A stretch of 64,000 nucleotides of DNA. Source: Pseudomonas sp. Irchel s3f7 (lineage in GTDB: Bacteria; Pseudomonadota; Gammaproteobacteria; Pseudomonadales; Pseudomonadaceae). The stretch lies in assembly GCF_900187615.1 (NCBI RefSeq), contig NZ_FYDO01000011.1, forward strand, positions 116,849 to 180,848. The letters run 5' to 3'. The notes below the pieces were generated by a model, which did no database searches, had not been told where the DNA came from, and saw only the letters and a program-made list of their open reading frames with translations. Positions 48,039 to 58,635 of this stretch are shown one piece after another (the first letter of the stretch is position 1; each line of letters begins with the position of its first letter). Both the position numbers and the translations under genes were made by a program.

Positions 48039-49010
48039 TTAAAGACGATCCCGTGGGATACCGCTGCGAATCCGCAGAATGTCCGCCAGCACCGCCAGCG
48101 CAATTTCCGCTGGCGTCTTGCTGCCCAGGTTCAGGCCGATGGGCGCGTGAATCCGCGCCAACTCTGCATCCCCCAGCCCACCAATCCGCCGCAAGCGCTC
48201 GAAACGCTTTTGCGACGTCTGCATGGAACCCATCACGCCGATGTAAAACGCATCTGTGCGAACCGCTTCCATCATCGCCAGGTCATCGATGCGCGGATCA
48301 TGGGTCAACGCCACCACCGCGGTATCGCTGTGGCAGCCACCATCGGCGATGAACACCGACGGCAGTTGACGACGAATCTCCACGCCATCCAACACGACGC
48401 CTTCAAGCACTTCGTCCCTCGGATCACACAGGATCACCTCGAACCCCAGACCGACAGCGAACTCGGCACAGGCTTGAGCGACGCTGGAATACCCAGCCAG
48501 CAGCAAGCGCTGGGCCGCGCCGATACGCACGCGAACCCGATCGATTTCACGCTCGATGCGCACGCCCTGTTCACGATCATCGAACAGACTGCGCGCACCG
48601 TTGGCCAGGTCGACTTCACGGATCAACCGACGTCGCCCCAACAGCGCTGACTCCAGTTCTCGCAGATGCGCCTGAACCTCGCAATCGGCTTCAAGCTTCT
48701 CCACCAACACATCGAGCACACCGCCGCAGGGCAGGCTCACCCGCGAGCGCGGATCATCGCCTTCGCCGTAACGAACGACGCTGACTGCGTTCTCGAACGC
48801 CCCCTCGGCGACGCGCTCGAGGAAATCCTCTTCAACGCAGCCACCGGACAGCGAGCCGATCCATTGCCCGTGAGCATTCACCGCCAACAACGAGCCCGGC
48901 GCGCGCGGCGCCGAGCCGTAGGTCGCGAGCACCGTGCAGAGCCAGATGCGCTGACCGGCCGTCGACCACTCCAGCGCCCGGCGTATCACTTGCAGATCGA
49001 GATGCTGCAT
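48039..49010 (-). CDS. XdhC/CoxI family molybdenum cofactor maturation protein
   Basis: The protein has 323 residues. N-terminal XdhC-CoxI domain (GSAPRAPGSLLAVNAHGQWI, GSLSGGCVEEDFLERV) and C-terminal Rossmann domain (RLLLAGYSSVAQACAEFAVG; PAEIALAVLADIL). The family sulfurates and inserts the molybdopterin cofactor into xanthine-oxidase-type enzymes. Its gene starts 2 bases after the cytochrome gene stops and serves the enzyme coded upstream. Confidence 0.9.
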   Translation of the reverse strand: MQHLDLQVIRRALEWSTAGQRIWLCTVLATYGSAPRAPGSLLAVNAHGQWIGSLSGGCVEEDFLERVAEGAFENAVSVVRYGEGDDPRSRVSLPCGGVLDVLVEKLEADCEVQAHLRELESALLGRRRLIREVDLANGARSLFDDREQGVRIEREIDRVRVRIGAAQRLLLAGYSSVAQACAEFAVGLGFEVILCDPRDEVLEGVVLDGVEIRRQLPSVFIADGGCHSDTAVVALTHDPRIDDLAMMEAVRTDAFYIGVMGSMQTSQKRFERLRRIGGLGDAELARIHAPIGLNLGSKTPAEIALAVLADILRIRSGIPRDRL

Positions 49011-49012
49011 GG

Positions 49013-50251
49013 TCAGTGCGCCTTGTGCTCGAGCGGCGGCGCATCGGCCCGCAACTTCTGCACGTTGTTCACCGCAAGATCACCCGGCTGACCGCCCCAT
49101 CCCTGACGCAGATAGTTCAGCAGGTCGGTGAGCTGTTCGTCGTTCAGCTTCTGGACGAACCCCGGCATCGGCTGCATGTGCTCGAACCCGGAGAATTTCT
49201 GTTCACCGATACCGTCGTCGATTACACGCACCAGATTGCGCGGATCTTCCAGGCGCAACGTAGTGTTGCCGCGCATGGCCACCGCGATGTGCGGCTTGCC
49301 CTCGCCACCTGGCGCGTGGCAACCGGCGCAGACATTCAAGTATTCCTGACGGCCACGCTGGGCGCTTGGGCTCAGTTTGTCGAAAGGCACTTCGGTGAGG
49401 ACTTTCGCCGCCGGTGGCTGATCGCCGAGCAGGAAGGTCGCCATCGCCGCCAAGTCAGGGTCCGTGAGGCCCTGAGTGCTGTTGTGGAACACCGGGAACA
49501 TCTCGTTGAACATCGTGCCCTGGGCGCTCATGCCGTGCTTGAGGAACGAGCTCAGGTCCTGATGGTTCCAGCCGCGAGCCGCCAGGTCATTGGCCAGCAG
49601 GCTCGGCGCCAGATAACCATTGAGAATGCCGCCGGTCATGCGCTTGTCCATCTGCATCGCACCGGGCAAGCCACGTGGTGTGTGGCACTCACCGCAGTGA
49701 CCTAGTACGTCGACCATGTACTGGCCACGCTTCCAGTCTTCGCTTTTGCCTTCGGCAGACTCCAGCTTCACATCCTTGCCGTACATCATGTTCCAGCCCA
49801 TCAGGCCCAGGCGCACGTTGAACGGAAAGCTCAGGCTGGTGACCGGCGCGGCACGCTCGATCGGCTCGACGGTTTTCAGGTACGCATGAATCGCGTCGGA
49901 GTCTGCACGCGGGATCAGGTGATACGAGGTGTAAGGCATCGCCGGATACAGGTTCGCGCCATCGCGACGCTTGCCTTCGGTCAGTGCGGCGAAGAAGTCT
50001 TCATCGCTGTACGAACCAATGCCGTGCTCTTTGCTCGGGGTGATGTTGGTGCCGTAGATCGTGCCGAACGGCGAGACGATCGGCAGGCCGCCAGCATACG
50101 GCGCGCCACCCGGTGCGGTATGGCACGCCATGCAATCGGCGGCGCGAGCGAGGTATTCGCCTTGCTTGACCTGCGTGTCATCGGCGTGGGCCAGCAATAC
50201 CGGCGCGGCCAGGCCGACCGCCAACGTCAGGCGGGACAGTAGATGCTTCAT
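49013..50251 (-). CDS. Tri-haem cytochrome c subunit of a molybdenum dehydrogenase
   Basis: The protein has 412 residues from MKHLLSRLTLAVGLAAPVLL (signal peptide to about 23); the frame to 50458 overlaps the 2Fe-2S gene. Three haem sites: CMACH (about 39), CGECH (about 180), CAGCH (about 315). This is the adhB-like electron-transfer subunit that passes electrons from the periplasmic dehydrogenase to the respiratory chain. Confidence 0.9.
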   Translation of the reverse strand: MKHLLSRLTLAVGLAAPVLLAHADDTQVKQGEYLARAADCMACHTAPGGAPYAGGLPIVSPFGTIYGTNITPSKEHGIGSYSDEDFFAALTEGKRRDGANLYPAMPYTSYHLIPRADSDAIHAYLKTVEPIERAAPVTSLSFPFNVRLGLMGWNMMYGKDVKLESAEGKSEDWKRGQYMVDVLGHCGECHTPRGLPGAMQMDKRMTGGILNGYLAPSLLANDLAARGWNHQDLSSFLKHGMSAQGTMFNEMFPVFHNSTQGLTDPDLAAMATFLLGDQPPAAKVLTEVPFDKLSPSAQRGRQEYLNVCAGCHAPGGEGKPHIAVAMRGNTTLRLEDPRNLVRVIDDGIGEQKFSGFEHMQPMPGFVQKLNDEQLTDLLNYLRQGWGGQPGDLAVNNVQKLRADAPPLEHKAH

Positions 50252-50253
50252 GC

Positions 50254-50793
50254 TTAACCCTCCTTGACCAGGCCGAGATCGGTCAGCACGTTGCGCGTGG
50301 CACTGTAGTAGCGCACGTACCCGGTGCAACGGCAGATGTGATGACCAAGGCTGTCTTCGATGACTTTTTCCAGCTGGCTTTTGACGATCGGCTGACGCTG
50401 CAGTTTTTCCACCAGCACGGTCGCGGCATTGACGAAGCCCGGCGCGCAGTAGCTGCACTGAAAGGCGAACTCATCAACGAAGCGCTGCTGGATCGGGTTC
50501 AGTTCAGTGACCTTGCCCTGTTCGTCGCGGGTCGCATGACCTTCGATGGTGCGTACTTTCTTGCCTTCGAAATAGTGCGCGCCGGTGATGCAGGTGCGCA
50601 CTTCTTCGCTGGTGCCGTCCGGGTTGTCGACGATCACCACGCAGGCGTGGCAGATGCCCTGGCCGCAGCCCAGGCGCGAACCGGTGAGGTTCTTGTATTC
50701 ATGCAGGTAGTCGATCATCGGCAGGTCATCAGGGATGTCCACCGGGCCGACGGATTGACCGTTGAGGGTCAGTTGAAGCGGACGGTTAGCCAT
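50254..50793 (-). CDS. 2Fe-2S subunit of an IorAB/aldehyde-type dehydrogenase
   Basis: The protein has 179 residues from MANRPLQLTLNGQSVGPVDI. Plant-type cluster CGQGICHAC (about 44-52) with a distal Cys, and a second cluster CSYCAPG ... CRCTGY (about 110-155), the standard pair of the xanthine oxidase small subunit. No Tat signal of its own; probably co-exported with the large subunit. It overlaps the large-subunit gene by eight bases. Confidence 0.9.
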   Translation of the reverse strand: MANRPLQLTLNGQSVGPVDIPDDLPMIDYLHEYKNLTGSRLGCGQGICHACVVIVDNPDGTSEEVRTCITGAHYFEGKKVRTIEGHATRDEQGKVTELNPIQQRFVDEFAFQCSYCAPGFVNAATVLVEKLQRQPIVKSQLEKVIEDSLGHHICRCTGYVRYYSATRNVLTDLGLVKEG

Positions 50794-53617
50794 TGAGGGC
50801 CTCCTTGATGCGAGCAGAAGTGATAGGCAGGTCGCGGACACGTTTACCGATGGCATGGGCCACGGCGTTACCGATGGCACCCACCACCGGGATCATCACC
50901 ACTTCGGCGATGCCCTTCGATGGATCGCTTGGCGACAATGGCGGCAGGATTTCCGCCGTCTGTTTCCACACCGCAACGTGGCGCGCCATCGGCAAGCGGT
51001 AACGGTTGAAGTTCCAGTCACCCTCCCCCGGCCCGCCTTCGTACAACGGCATTTCTTCCATCAGCGCATGGCCGATGCCCATGGCGATGCCGCCTTCGAG
51101 CTGCCCCTTGACCAGCTCTTCCACCAGCACCCGACCGCACTCGACCCACGAGTGATGGTTGAGTACCGACACTTCGTTCGAACCCTTGTTGACCTTCACT
51201 TCCACCAGCGTCGCGACCGGACTGTAGTAAGTCACCGCTGCGTTGTTCAACTGGGTTGCCGGGTAGGCGATGTTCTGCCGATCCAGCAGATGGAAACCGG
51301 CGCTGTTCATCTGCGCGAGCTTCGCCTTCGGCGCACCGTCGCCGTACTTGACCGCGAGGCCATCGAGCGGCAAACGCTCACGCACGCCATCGATGCTGTA
51401 CTCGGCTTCGGCCCAGCTCCAGCGGTTGAAGCCATGCACGGTTGCGCCGGTCACCAGGCCGCGCTCGTGAGCGCGCTTGGCCAGCACGGCGAAAGGCAGG
51501 GGCTCCATGCCGTTGGCAGTGAGTTTGCCGTCGACCCAATGGGCGTCTTCGCGGCGCACCACGTAAGGGTTGGCCTGGCCGCCGTAAGGACCTTGTCGCC
51601 AGATCTCCATCGCCGCCGGCCACAAGCCGTGGTTGAACAGCACGCGCGCCGCTTCACGGGTGGCGTGGCTGAAGTAGTACGCCGAGTTGGTCGCCGACGA
51701 GGCCGATGCAACCTTGCCAACCCAACGAGGATTGCGCAGGAAGCTGTCCTGCTCGGCCTGGCTCATGATGTACGGATTGCCGCCACTGATCAGCTGCAAC
51801 TCTTTCCATTCGGTTTCGCCGGTCTTCACTTCATGCGCCGGCAGACCGAGGAAGTCGGCCACCACCATCGCCTGGGAGGTGGACATACCGGTGCCGATTT
51901 CGATACCGATGTGACGCAGATTGATACGGCCATCGGCGGTGAACTCGACGCTGGCCATCGGCGCTTCGGAACCGGTGCCGAAGTCTTTCTGGCAGATGGC
52001 AAAACCGACGCCGTACCAGTTATCCGGATCCGCGGCTTCACGCTGTTTCTTGATCGCGTCGCGGTTTTTCCAGGTGTCGTGAACGGCCGCTTTGTCGAGA
52101 ATCTCGTGCAGGCGCAAAGCACCGGCCGGGATCGCGCCCTGGGTATTTTTCATGCCCGAGCGCAGTGCGTTCTTGCGGCGCAGCTCAATGGCATCGACAC
52201 CCAGGCGACCGGCGATTTCATCGACCATCATCTCGGTGGCCGCCATGCTCTGCAGGGTGCCGTAACCGCGCATCGACCCGGCCTCGACGGCGCGGGAGTG
52301 ATAGGCCGTGACCTGCAAATCGTTCTGCGGCATGTAGTAGATCGACTGCGCCGCCGTGGCGCCAACTGCCGCCACCGATGGGCTGTAGTTGATCCGTCCG
52401 CCGCCGTCGACGCTCATCTCGGAGCGGAAAATCTTGAAGCTGTGGTCGGTCTTGTCCACCGCCAATTGGTAGCGAATATCGAACGGGTGACGCTTGATGC
52501 CGCTCTGGAACTGCTCGTAGCGGTCGTTGGCCAGGCGCACCGGCACACCGGCGCCGTACAACGCGGCCAGCGCTGCGTAGTAGACGAAAATGTTGTGGTC
52601 TTTCGAGCCGTAACCGACGGTGTAACCCGGGTGCATGTTCAGGTTGGCCAGGCCGAAACGCGACGGCGCGATCATCTTCGCGGTCTCGGTCGCCGTTTCC
52701 AGCGGGCACTGTGTCGCCACCACGAAATGCAGGGTCTTGGTCGCCGGGTCGTACCAGCCATTGCCGTTGTCCGGCTCCATCGCGGCCGGTTCGATTGACG
52801 GCGTCTTGTAGCGCTCGTCGAATACCAGCCAGTTATCCGGTGGCGTGTCGATCTGCTGCTTCATGCGCTCGGCGTAGAACAACCCGCGCTCGGTCAGGTT
52901 TCCGTGCAGATTGGGCTGGGAGTTCCACACCGGACGCCGGTTTTTCAACATCGGGAACAGGATCGAATCCTTGAGACTGGCAAACTCGTCTTCGTCCGCC
53001 GAGGTCGCGCCGCCGACGCGCACGTAACGGAAACTGCCGTACGGATCGCCTTCGTAGAACGGCACCTGAGCACCGTAACGAATCGCTTTGTCATTGAATT
53101 TGAGTTGGTTCTTGGCCTGGCGGAAACGCTCGAAATCGTTCCAGATCAGGATCGCCACCGGGTGACCGATGAACATCGGCACCTTGCCGGCCGGCAGCAA
53201 CGGATCGGGGGCGTGTTCTTCGGGGAACACGATGCCGTCCTTGATCAGGTCTTCGGCGGTGACGATGCGATCCGGCTGCAAATCGGCGCCGAGCCACGAC
53301 AGGTCGTAGCCTGCGTAGATGCGGTCGGCCTTGATGGTTTTCAGCAACATGGCGTGGCCCTGCTGCTGCGGCCAGCCCGGCATGTCCTTGGCGCGGATGT
53401 CGCGGGCAAAGACCTTGCTGCCGCAGACCTTGGACAAGGCATCGTTACGGGCACGCGCCTTGCCGTTGTTGCCGAGCCACTGTTCGGACGGCACGGTCAC
53501 GCTGTTTTCCATCAAGGCTGCCAGCGCCTGGCTGCTCAATGGTGTGAGCGTCACGCTCACACCCGCTACCAGCCCGCCTTGAAGGAACGAGCGCCGGGAT
53601 ATTTCACGGTTGGACAT
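50786..53617 (-). CDS. Molybdopterin subunit of a periplasmic aldehyde/isoquinoline-type dehydrogenase
   Basis: The protein has 943 residues. A twin-arginine signal (SRRSFLQGGLVAGVSVTLTP) sends the folded enzyme to the periplasm. The molybdopterin-binding segments follow (GAGSMRGYGT-like AGSMRGYGTLQSMAATEMM; IEIGTGMSTSQAMVV) and a catalytic Glu in KGIAEVVMIPVVGAIGNA near the C-terminus. Organisation (large Mo subunit, 2Fe-2S, cytochrome c, XdhC) matches IorB/aldehyde oxidoreductases. The substrate cannot be told from sequence. Confidence 0.9.
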   Translation of the reverse strand: MSNREISRRSFLQGGLVAGVSVTLTPLSSQALAALMENSVTVPSEQWLGNNGKARARNDALSKVCGSKVFARDIRAKDMPGWPQQQGHAMLLKTIKADRIYAGYDLSWLGADLQPDRIVTAEDLIKDGIVFPEEHAPDPLLPAGKVPMFIGHPVAILIWNDFERFRQAKNQLKFNDKAIRYGAQVPFYEGDPYGSFRYVRVGGATSADEDEFASLKDSILFPMLKNRRPVWNSQPNLHGNLTERGLFYAERMKQQIDTPPDNWLVFDERYKTPSIEPAAMEPDNGNGWYDPATKTLHFVVATQCPLETATETAKMIAPSRFGLANLNMHPGYTVGYGSKDHNIFVYYAALAALYGAGVPVRLANDRYEQFQSGIKRHPFDIRYQLAVDKTDHSFKIFRSEMSVDGGGRINYSPSVAAVGATAAQSIYYMPQNDLQVTAYHSRAVEAGSMRGYGTLQSMAATEMMVDEIAGRLGVDAIELRRKNALRSGMKNTQGAIPAGALRLHEILDKAAVHDTWKNRDAIKKQREAADPDNWYGVGFAICQKDFGTGSEAPMASVEFTADGRINLRHIGIEIGTGMSTSQAMVVADFLGLPAHEVKTGETEWKELQLISGGNPYIMSQAEQDSFLRNPRWVGKVASASSATNSAYYFSHATREAARVLFNHGLWPAAMEIWRQGPYGGQANPYVVRREDAHWVDGKLTANGMEPLPFAVLAKRAHERGLVTGATVHGFNRWSWAEAEYSIDGVRERLPLDGLAVKYGDGAPKAKLAQMNSAGFHLLDRQNIAYPATQLNNAAVTYYSPVATLVEVKVNKGSNEVSVLNHHSWVECGRVLVEELVKGQLEGGIAMGIGHALMEEMPLYEGGPGEGDWNFNRYRLPMARHVAVWKQTAEILPPLSPSDPSKGIAEVVMIPVVGAIGNAVAHAIGKRVRDLPITSARIKEALNG

Positions 53618-54019
53618 GGATCATCCTCTGGGCGGTTATGGGGTCCGCCCTTCTGGTTATGTGCTGGAAATCTCGAGTCTTGCAGAAGCCCTTTTTGACG
53701 AAGCAAAGGGCTGTGATGACAGTGCAAAGCTGACCGAAAGGTTAACTTTAAAGGTTTATGGGCTTATGGAAAACAAAAAACTGACTGAAGAATCAAAAAA
53801 CCGCGGCTTTTCGACGCAGCAGATCAATGAACAAGCCCAACTCCCGACTGATATGTTCGCCCTTGCGCAACATCAACCCGAATGGCGTCATCTAGACATC
53901 CAGCGCCATCACCTGGCCCATTTCAAGATAGTCGCGCAATGCAGTTTACGACAGCACCATGATCGCGTCGGTCGTTGAACAGCGGCTATCTCTTTGCTGG
54001 CGAGGGTCGATCCGCTCAC
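53618..54019. other. Intergenic stretch without a recognisable gene
   Basis: About 400 bases between the dehydrogenase operon and the reductase gene. A plus-strand frame exists but has no ribosome site or sensible composition. The part next to 53618 must contain the promoter of the dehydrogenase operon; no clear -35/-10 or sigma-54 site could be named. Confidence 0.5.
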
Positions 54020-54802
54020 TCATCGGCATTTCCCCGGACGTAGCAACGGACAGGTCGAACAGTAATCAGCGGGCTCGGTGGCCAGGTAATAGAAGCAACA
54101 GGTTCGGCGAAAGCGAATGCTGCGCTGCCCTTCGTCCACCAGCGTCGGCGGTCGGCGGAAATGGCTCAGCGGGTTGTAATCCAGACCGAACAGCGCAGGC
54201 TCGGCTTGTGTCAGCAGCCAATTGAAATCCGCTTCACAGCGCTCGCGCACTGACGGGTCCTCGATTTTCGCCATACGCTTTTCATACAGCGAATACACCC
54301 GCACAGCCGTGTTTTCCCAAAGAATGCGCCGGGAAACTCCGCTGACCCGGTTGAAGGTTTGCCACAACGGTTTCAGCAGTCCGGCGAACAGTCCCTGCAC
54401 CAGGGCTTCCCGCCAGGCCTCGCGCTCATTCAGACCATAGGTCAGCGGCGAACCATGATGCAGCGGTATCGAAGACGTCCACAGCCCCTCATCGTGACCG
54501 TATTCGATCACCGTGTTGTCGAGCGTCAGCAACAACCCTTTGTCATACGCCGACATCGCATACAAACAGGCACCGGTCGCCAGAAACGACAAACGCTTGC
54601 CCAGTAGCGAGGCCGTAATCGCCCGGGTTGGCGAGCCGATCATCGGGCCCAAGGCGTCCAGCAGTTGTTCGCACCGTTCCTCCTGCAACAAGTCCCGGGC
54701 CATCAGCGAACGCAACGGATCGCGTCCGGTGCCGTCCTTGAGCCGCAACCCACCCGAGAGCATCGCCCACTCCTTTGCCGTGAAATGACGCGCCAGACTC
54801 AT
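54020..54802 (-). CDS. fhuF: FhuF-like siderophore ferric reductase
   Basis: The protein has 260 residues from [18 protein letters not shown], start overlapping the ATPase stop (ATGA). The C-terminal CC-x10-C-x2-C cluster (RTCCFYYL..., YCSTCP) binds the 2Fe-2S centre of FhuF proteins. It would reduce ferric iron in the cytoplasm to free it from the imported siderophore. Last gene of the uptake operon; hydroxamate substrates are usual for the family. Confidence 0.85.
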   Translation of the reverse strand: MSLARHFTAKEWAMLSGGLRLKDGTGRDPLRSLMARDLLQEERCEQLLDALGPMIGSPTRAITASLLGKRLSFLATGACLYAMSAYDKGLLLTLDNTVIEYGHDEGLWTSSIPLHHGSPLTYGLNEREAWREALVQGLFAGLLKPLWQTFNRVSGVSRRILWENTAVRVYSLYEKRMAKIEDPSVRERCEADFNWLLTQAEPALFGLDYNPLSHFRRPPTLVDEGQRSIRFRRTCCFYYLATEPADYCSTCPLLRPGKCR

Positions 54803-55590
54803 TGCGGCAACTCCCGACCGAAGGGAATGCACAGCGGCGTCCCGAAGAACGGATCGGGAATGATTCGGCAGTTGAGGTCGAACACGGTCTTGACCAGCGC
54901 CTCGGTCAACACCTCGTCGGGTCGCCCCTGGGCAAAGGCCGTCCGGTTGTGCACCGCGACCATGTGGTCGGCGTAACGACAGGCCAGGTTGAGGTCGTGC
55001 AGCACCATGATGATGGTTTTGTTTTCGAGCCGATTGAGGTCGCGCAGCAAGTCCAGCACTTCGATCTGGTGCGCCAGGTCGAGAAAGGTGGTGGGTTCAT
55101 CAAGCAGCACGATGCCGGCGTCCTGGGCCAGAGTCATGGCGATCCACGCACGCTGGCGTTGCCCGCCGGACAACGCGTCCACCGGTCGGTCCGCCAGGGC
55201 CTGCAGACTGGTTTGCGCCAGCGCGCGGTTGACCATGGCTTCGTCTTGCGCCGACCACTGTTGCATCCAGCTCTGATACGGATAACGCCCCAGCGCCACC
55301 AGCTGCCTGACGGTGATGCCCTCCGGCGCGCTGGGGGTCTGAGGCAGAATGGCCAACTCCCGGGCCACGGCGGCCGTGGACTTTTGCTGGATATCCACAC
55401 CGTTGAGAATCACCATGCCCTGTTGCGGTTTGAGCAGTCGGGCGAAGGATTTGAGCAAGGTGCTTTTGCCGCAGCCGTTGCTGCCGATCAGTACCGAAAT
55501 CTTGCCCTGGGGCAGTTGCATGTCCAGCGCATCAATAATCACCTGGCGCTGATAACTCAGGGTCAGGCCGCGACTTGCAATCGACGTCAT
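54799..55590 (-). CDS. Iron-siderophore ABC transporter ATPase (FecE/FhuC-like)
   Basis: The protein has 263 residues. Walker [10 protein letters not shown] (about 36-44), Q-loop ILPQTP, signature [13 protein letters not shown] (about 140), Walker [10 protein letters not shown], switch His in VLHDLNLA. Short FeoE/FecE type with no extra domain. Coupled to the FhuF-like gene; energises uptake through the two permeases upstream. Confidence 0.92.
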   Translation of the reverse strand: MTSIASRGLTLSYQRQVIIDALDMQLPQGKISVLIGSNGCGKSTLLKSFARLLKPQQGMVILNGVDIQQKSTAAVARELAILPQTPSAPEGITVRQLVALGRYPYQSWMQQWSAQDEAMVNRALAQTSLQALADRPVDALSGGQRQRAWIAMTLAQDAGIVLLDEPTTFLDLAHQIEVLDLLRDLNRLENKTIIMVLHDLNLACRYADHMVAVHNRTAFAQGRPDEVLTEALVKTVFDLNCRIIPDPFFGTPLCIPFGRELPQ

Positions 55591-55602
55591 ACGTTGAATT
55601 CC

Positions 55603-56634
55603 TCAATGACGCTGTTTGATCAACAAATAGAGAAAAAAGGGTGTGCCCAGCACGGCGACAAAAATCCCGGCCGGCAGATCCAGCGGCAAAAACAGGACAC
55701 GCCCGGCGAGGTCGGCCAGCACCACGAGGTTCGCCCCGACCAGCGCCGCCATCGCTGCCTGACCACCGAAACCCGGGGCCACCAGACGCCTGGCAATGTG
55801 CGGCGCAATCAGCCCGACAAAGGCTATCGCCCCGCCCCAGGCAATCGCCGCACCGGCCAATGCCACGCTCACCAGCAACAAACCGGCACGCAGCCACTGC
55901 ACGCGAACGCCGATGCCCTGAGCCAGAGAGTCATCCAGCTGTTGCACCCTCACCTGCCGGGCCAGCAGCACCAGCAGCGGGCAAATACCCAACAACCAGC
56001 CACCCAGCGCCAACGGCTCCGGCCAACTGGCGCCGTACACGCTGCCGGTCAGCCAGACATACGCCGACAGGGTTGTGGTCAACGGGCTGAAGACCAGAAT
56101 GAAGGTGGTCGCGGCGGTCAACATCGCGCTGATGCCGACCCCGATCAACACCAGGCGCAGCGGGGAGGCCCCCTGCTTCCAGGCCAGCAAATAAATCGCC
56201 AATGCCGCCAGCCCCGCCCCGAGCATCGCCGCCAGCGGCAGATACTGTTGGCCCAATGCGACGGAGAAAAACGACAGATACAGCACCGCCGCCGCACTGG
56301 CGCCGCTGGTGATACCCAGCAGGTCGGGCGACGCCAGCGGGTTGCGGATGATGCTTTGCAGAATCAGCCCGGACACCGACAACGCCGCCCCCACCAACGC
56401 CGCCAGCAGCATGCGTGGGAAGCGCAGTTGCTCGACAATGAACGTCAGGCTGGCGTCCTGGTTCGACAGCAGAACCCTCAGCACCTCCAGCGGCGACAGC
56501 ATGACTTTGCCCAGCGACAGCGAGCCGAGCATGATCAGCACCGTCACCATCAATGCCGACAGCAACCGCCACACAGTGGTGACGTTGATCCGCCGGGAAA
56601 ACCCGCTACGGCGCCAGGTCAGGACCTTATCCAT
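55603..56634 (-). CDS. Iron-siderophore ABC permease (FecCD family)
   Basis: The protein has 343 residues from [20 protein letters not shown], with GGAGG 5 bases upstream (a GTG four codons earlier is less likely). About nine or ten hydrophobic helices; family marks [39 protein letters not shown] and the C-terminal [20 protein letters not shown]. Forms the inner-membrane channel with its paralogue, overlapping it by eight bases. Confidence 0.92.
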   Translation of the reverse strand: MDKVLTWRRSGFSRRINVTTVWRLLSALMVTVLIMLGSLSLGKVMLSPLEVLRVLLSNQDASLTFIVEQLRFPRMLLAALVGAALSVSGLILQSIIRNPLASPDLLGITSGASAAAVLYLSFFSVALGQQYLPLAAMLGAGLAALAIYLLAWKQGASPLRLVLIGVGISAMLTAATTFILVFSPLTTTLSAYVWLTGSVYGASWPEPLALGGWLLGICPLLVLLARQVRVQQLDDSLAQGIGVRVQWLRAGLLLVSVALAGAAIAWGGAIAFVGLIAPHIARRLVAPGFGGQAAMAALVGANLVVLADLAGRVLFLPLDLPAGIFVAVLGTPFFLYLLIKQRH

Positions 56635-57616
56635 AACGACCTCCACGCCGGGCCAGCAGAATGAAAAAAGGAGCGCCGAACAATGCCGTCATCACACCCA
56701 CCGGCACCTCCTGCGGCAGGATCAACACCCGCGACAAGGTATCGGCCAGCAGCAGGACAATCGCACCAAGCAGCGCGCAACCCGGCAGTAACCAGCGATG
56801 ATCGATGGACAGGCCCTTGCGTACCATGTGCGGCACCAGCAAGCCGATAAACCCGATGCTGCCGGCCAAGGCCACGGCACTGCCCGCCAGACAGACCACC
56901 AGCACGCTCATCAGCAGCCGGATCAACCCGGTGCGCTGGCCCAGGCCGGTGGCGATCTCCTCGCCGGCGTTAAGCACGTTGACCTGCCCCGCCAGCAACA
57001 TCGCGCCGAACAGCCCGAGTACGCCACATATCAGCAGGGGCGCGGCGACCGACAGGCTGCGCTCGGTCAACGAGCCCGCCAGCCAGAACAGCACCGTGTC
57101 CAGCCCCTCCTGATTGACCACCAGCAACGCCTGGCTGAATGCGGAGAACAACGCGGCCATCGCCGCCCCCGCCAGCACAATGCGCAACGGGCTGAGACTG
57201 CCCTGCCCCATGTTGCCGATCAGCCACACGATGCTACCGGACACGGCCGCGCCGATGAACGCACACCACAGCCAGGTATCCGGAGAGGACAGGGAAAACA
57301 CCGAGGAGCACAGGATGATAAAGAAGGTCGCGCCGGCATTGATCCCGAACAAACCGGGGGACGCCAGCGGATTGCGCGTCAGCGCCTGCATCAAGGCCCC
57401 CGCCACGGCCAGGCTCGCGCCCACGGCCATCGCCATCAAGGTGCGCGACAGGCGTGTGGTGGTCACCAGCACATGGCTGACGCTGAGCGGGTCGGGATTC
57501 ACGAACGCTGCTGCAATGTGCGACAACGGAATCCAGGTCGCTCCGACCGCCAGGCTCATTACGCCGCTGAGCAGCAACACGATCCCGGCGCAGCACAGCT
57601 TCAAACCATTGCTCAT
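56627..57616 (-). CDS. Iron-siderophore ABC permease (FecCD family)
   Basis: The protein has 329 residues. Hallmarks [37 protein letters not shown] and [20 protein letters not shown]. Hydrophobic throughout, with a signal-anchor start. Overlaps the binding-protein gene by one base and the second permease by eight, as expected for a heterodimeric channel. Confidence 0.92.
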   Translation of the reverse strand: MSNGLKLCCAGIVLLLSGVMSLAVGATWIPLSHIAAAFVNPDPLSVSHVLVTTTRLSRTLMAMAVGASLAVAGALMQALTRNPLASPGLFGINAGATFFIILCSSVFSLSSPDTWLWCAFIGAAVSGSIVWLIGNMGQGSLSPLRIVLAGAAMAALFSAFSQALLVVNQEGLDTVLFWLAGSLTERSLSVAAPLLICGVLGLFGAMLLAGQVNVLNAGEEIATGLGQRTGLIRLLMSVLVVCLAGSAVALAGSIGFIGLLVPHMVRKGLSIDHRWLLPGCALLGAIVLLLADTLSRVLILPQEVPVGVMTALFGAPFFILLARRGGRYG

Positions 57617-58557
57617 CAGGACAGGTCCGCCGTGATCAGCCGCGCAACGTCATCAAACATGAGGTTCGCCCCGAGCATTCCGCCCGACAGACTCCAGGCC
57701 ACCCCATCGACCCGCCACACCTGCGCCTGCTGCGGTGCTCGCATTTGCTGCCACAACGGATGCTGCACCAGGCTTTCATAGTTTCGTTGCACTGCCGGTT
57801 TATCCTCGCGCAAGAAGACAAAGAAAATGTCGGCATTGACCACCGCCAGACTCTCTTTGCTGGTGAGTTTGATCGATACCCCATTCGCCGCCCGACTGGC
57901 GTCACTCCAACCGAACCCCAGCTCGGTGATCACCGAACCAGGAAAGCTTGCCGGTAAATAACTGCGGATATGGTCTTCACGGACATCCAGAATCGACACC
58001 GTTGGCGGCCAGCGCCCGGCAAACTTGTGCTGCAGTTGCTGGCGCAGTTGTGCCGTGCGTAGCTGCCAGCGGGCCAACACCTCCTCGGCCCGCTGCTGGC
58101 GGTGCAAGGCCAGGCCCATCAACGCCAAGGTCTTTTTGAACTCGAACACTTCCTCCAGCATCACTACCGGGGCGATCTGCCCGAGCAGCGGTGCGATGCG
58201 CTCATGGCGAAAGCGCGAGGCGATGATCACGTCCGGCTTGAGCAGCGCGATGTCCTCAAGGCTGGGCTGGGTTTCCAGGCCGACATGGGGCACCAGCTCC
58301 AGCGTCGAGCGCAGATAGCGATAGGTGGGCTTTTCACTCCAGGAATCGACGATGCCGCAAGGTGTGATACCCAACGCCACGGCGCTGTCGGTGGCGCCCT
58401 GAAACAGGGTGATCACCCGCAGTGGCGCGACGTCGGCCCGGGCCCACGCCGACGGGACACACTTGAGTGCAAGTACGCCCAAAGACAGGCGCAACAGCGT
58501 ACGCCTGGAGGGCGTGTTGATCTGTCCGTTCTTGAGCGGGCAAGTGAGGCTGGGCAT
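57616..58557 (-). CDS. Periplasmic iron-siderophore binding protein (FecB-like)
   Basis: The protein has 313 residues from [21 protein letters not shown] twin-arginine-like leader ([20 protein letters not shown]) precedes the mature part; [40 protein letters not shown] and GFGWSDA are class III binding-protein features. It receives the ferric siderophore from the receptor and hands it to the permeases. Confidence 0.88.
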   Translation of the reverse strand: MPSLTCPLKNGQINTPSRRTLLRLSLGVLALKCVPSAWARADVAPLRVITLFQGATDSAVALGITPCGIVDSWSEKPTYRYLRSTLELVPHVGLETQPSLEDIALLKPDVIIASRFRHERIAPLLGQIAPVVMLEEVFEFKKTLALMGLALHRQQRAEEVLARWQLRTAQLRQQLQHKFAGRWPPTVSILDVREDHIRSYLPASFPGSVITELGFGWSDASRAANGVSIKLTSKESLAVVNADIFFVFLREDKPAVQRNYESLVQHPLWQQMRAPQQAQVWRVDGVAWSLSGGMLGANLMFDDVARLITADLS

Positions 58558-58635
58558 GCTCTGGTCCTCTGCAATCGATGCATGACACAACTCGGCAGCG
58601 CCCTTCCCTGTGGCGCAACGCACGGTTGAATCGAT

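Noticed and set aside
50855..52798. Long plus-strand open frame (647 codons)
   Set aside because: It is the antisense shadow of the GC-rich molybdopterin subunit gene, with no ribosome site and His/Arg/Gly-skewed composition.
53610..53978. Plus-strand frame in the gap between dehydrogenase and reductase genes
   Set aside because: Starts inside the divergent gene's start region, no ribosome site, no recognisable pattern.
54802..56664. Long plus-strand open frame (620 codons)
   Set aside because: Lies opposite the ABC ATPase and permease genes; Gln/His/Arg-rich translation with no domain; a composition artefact.
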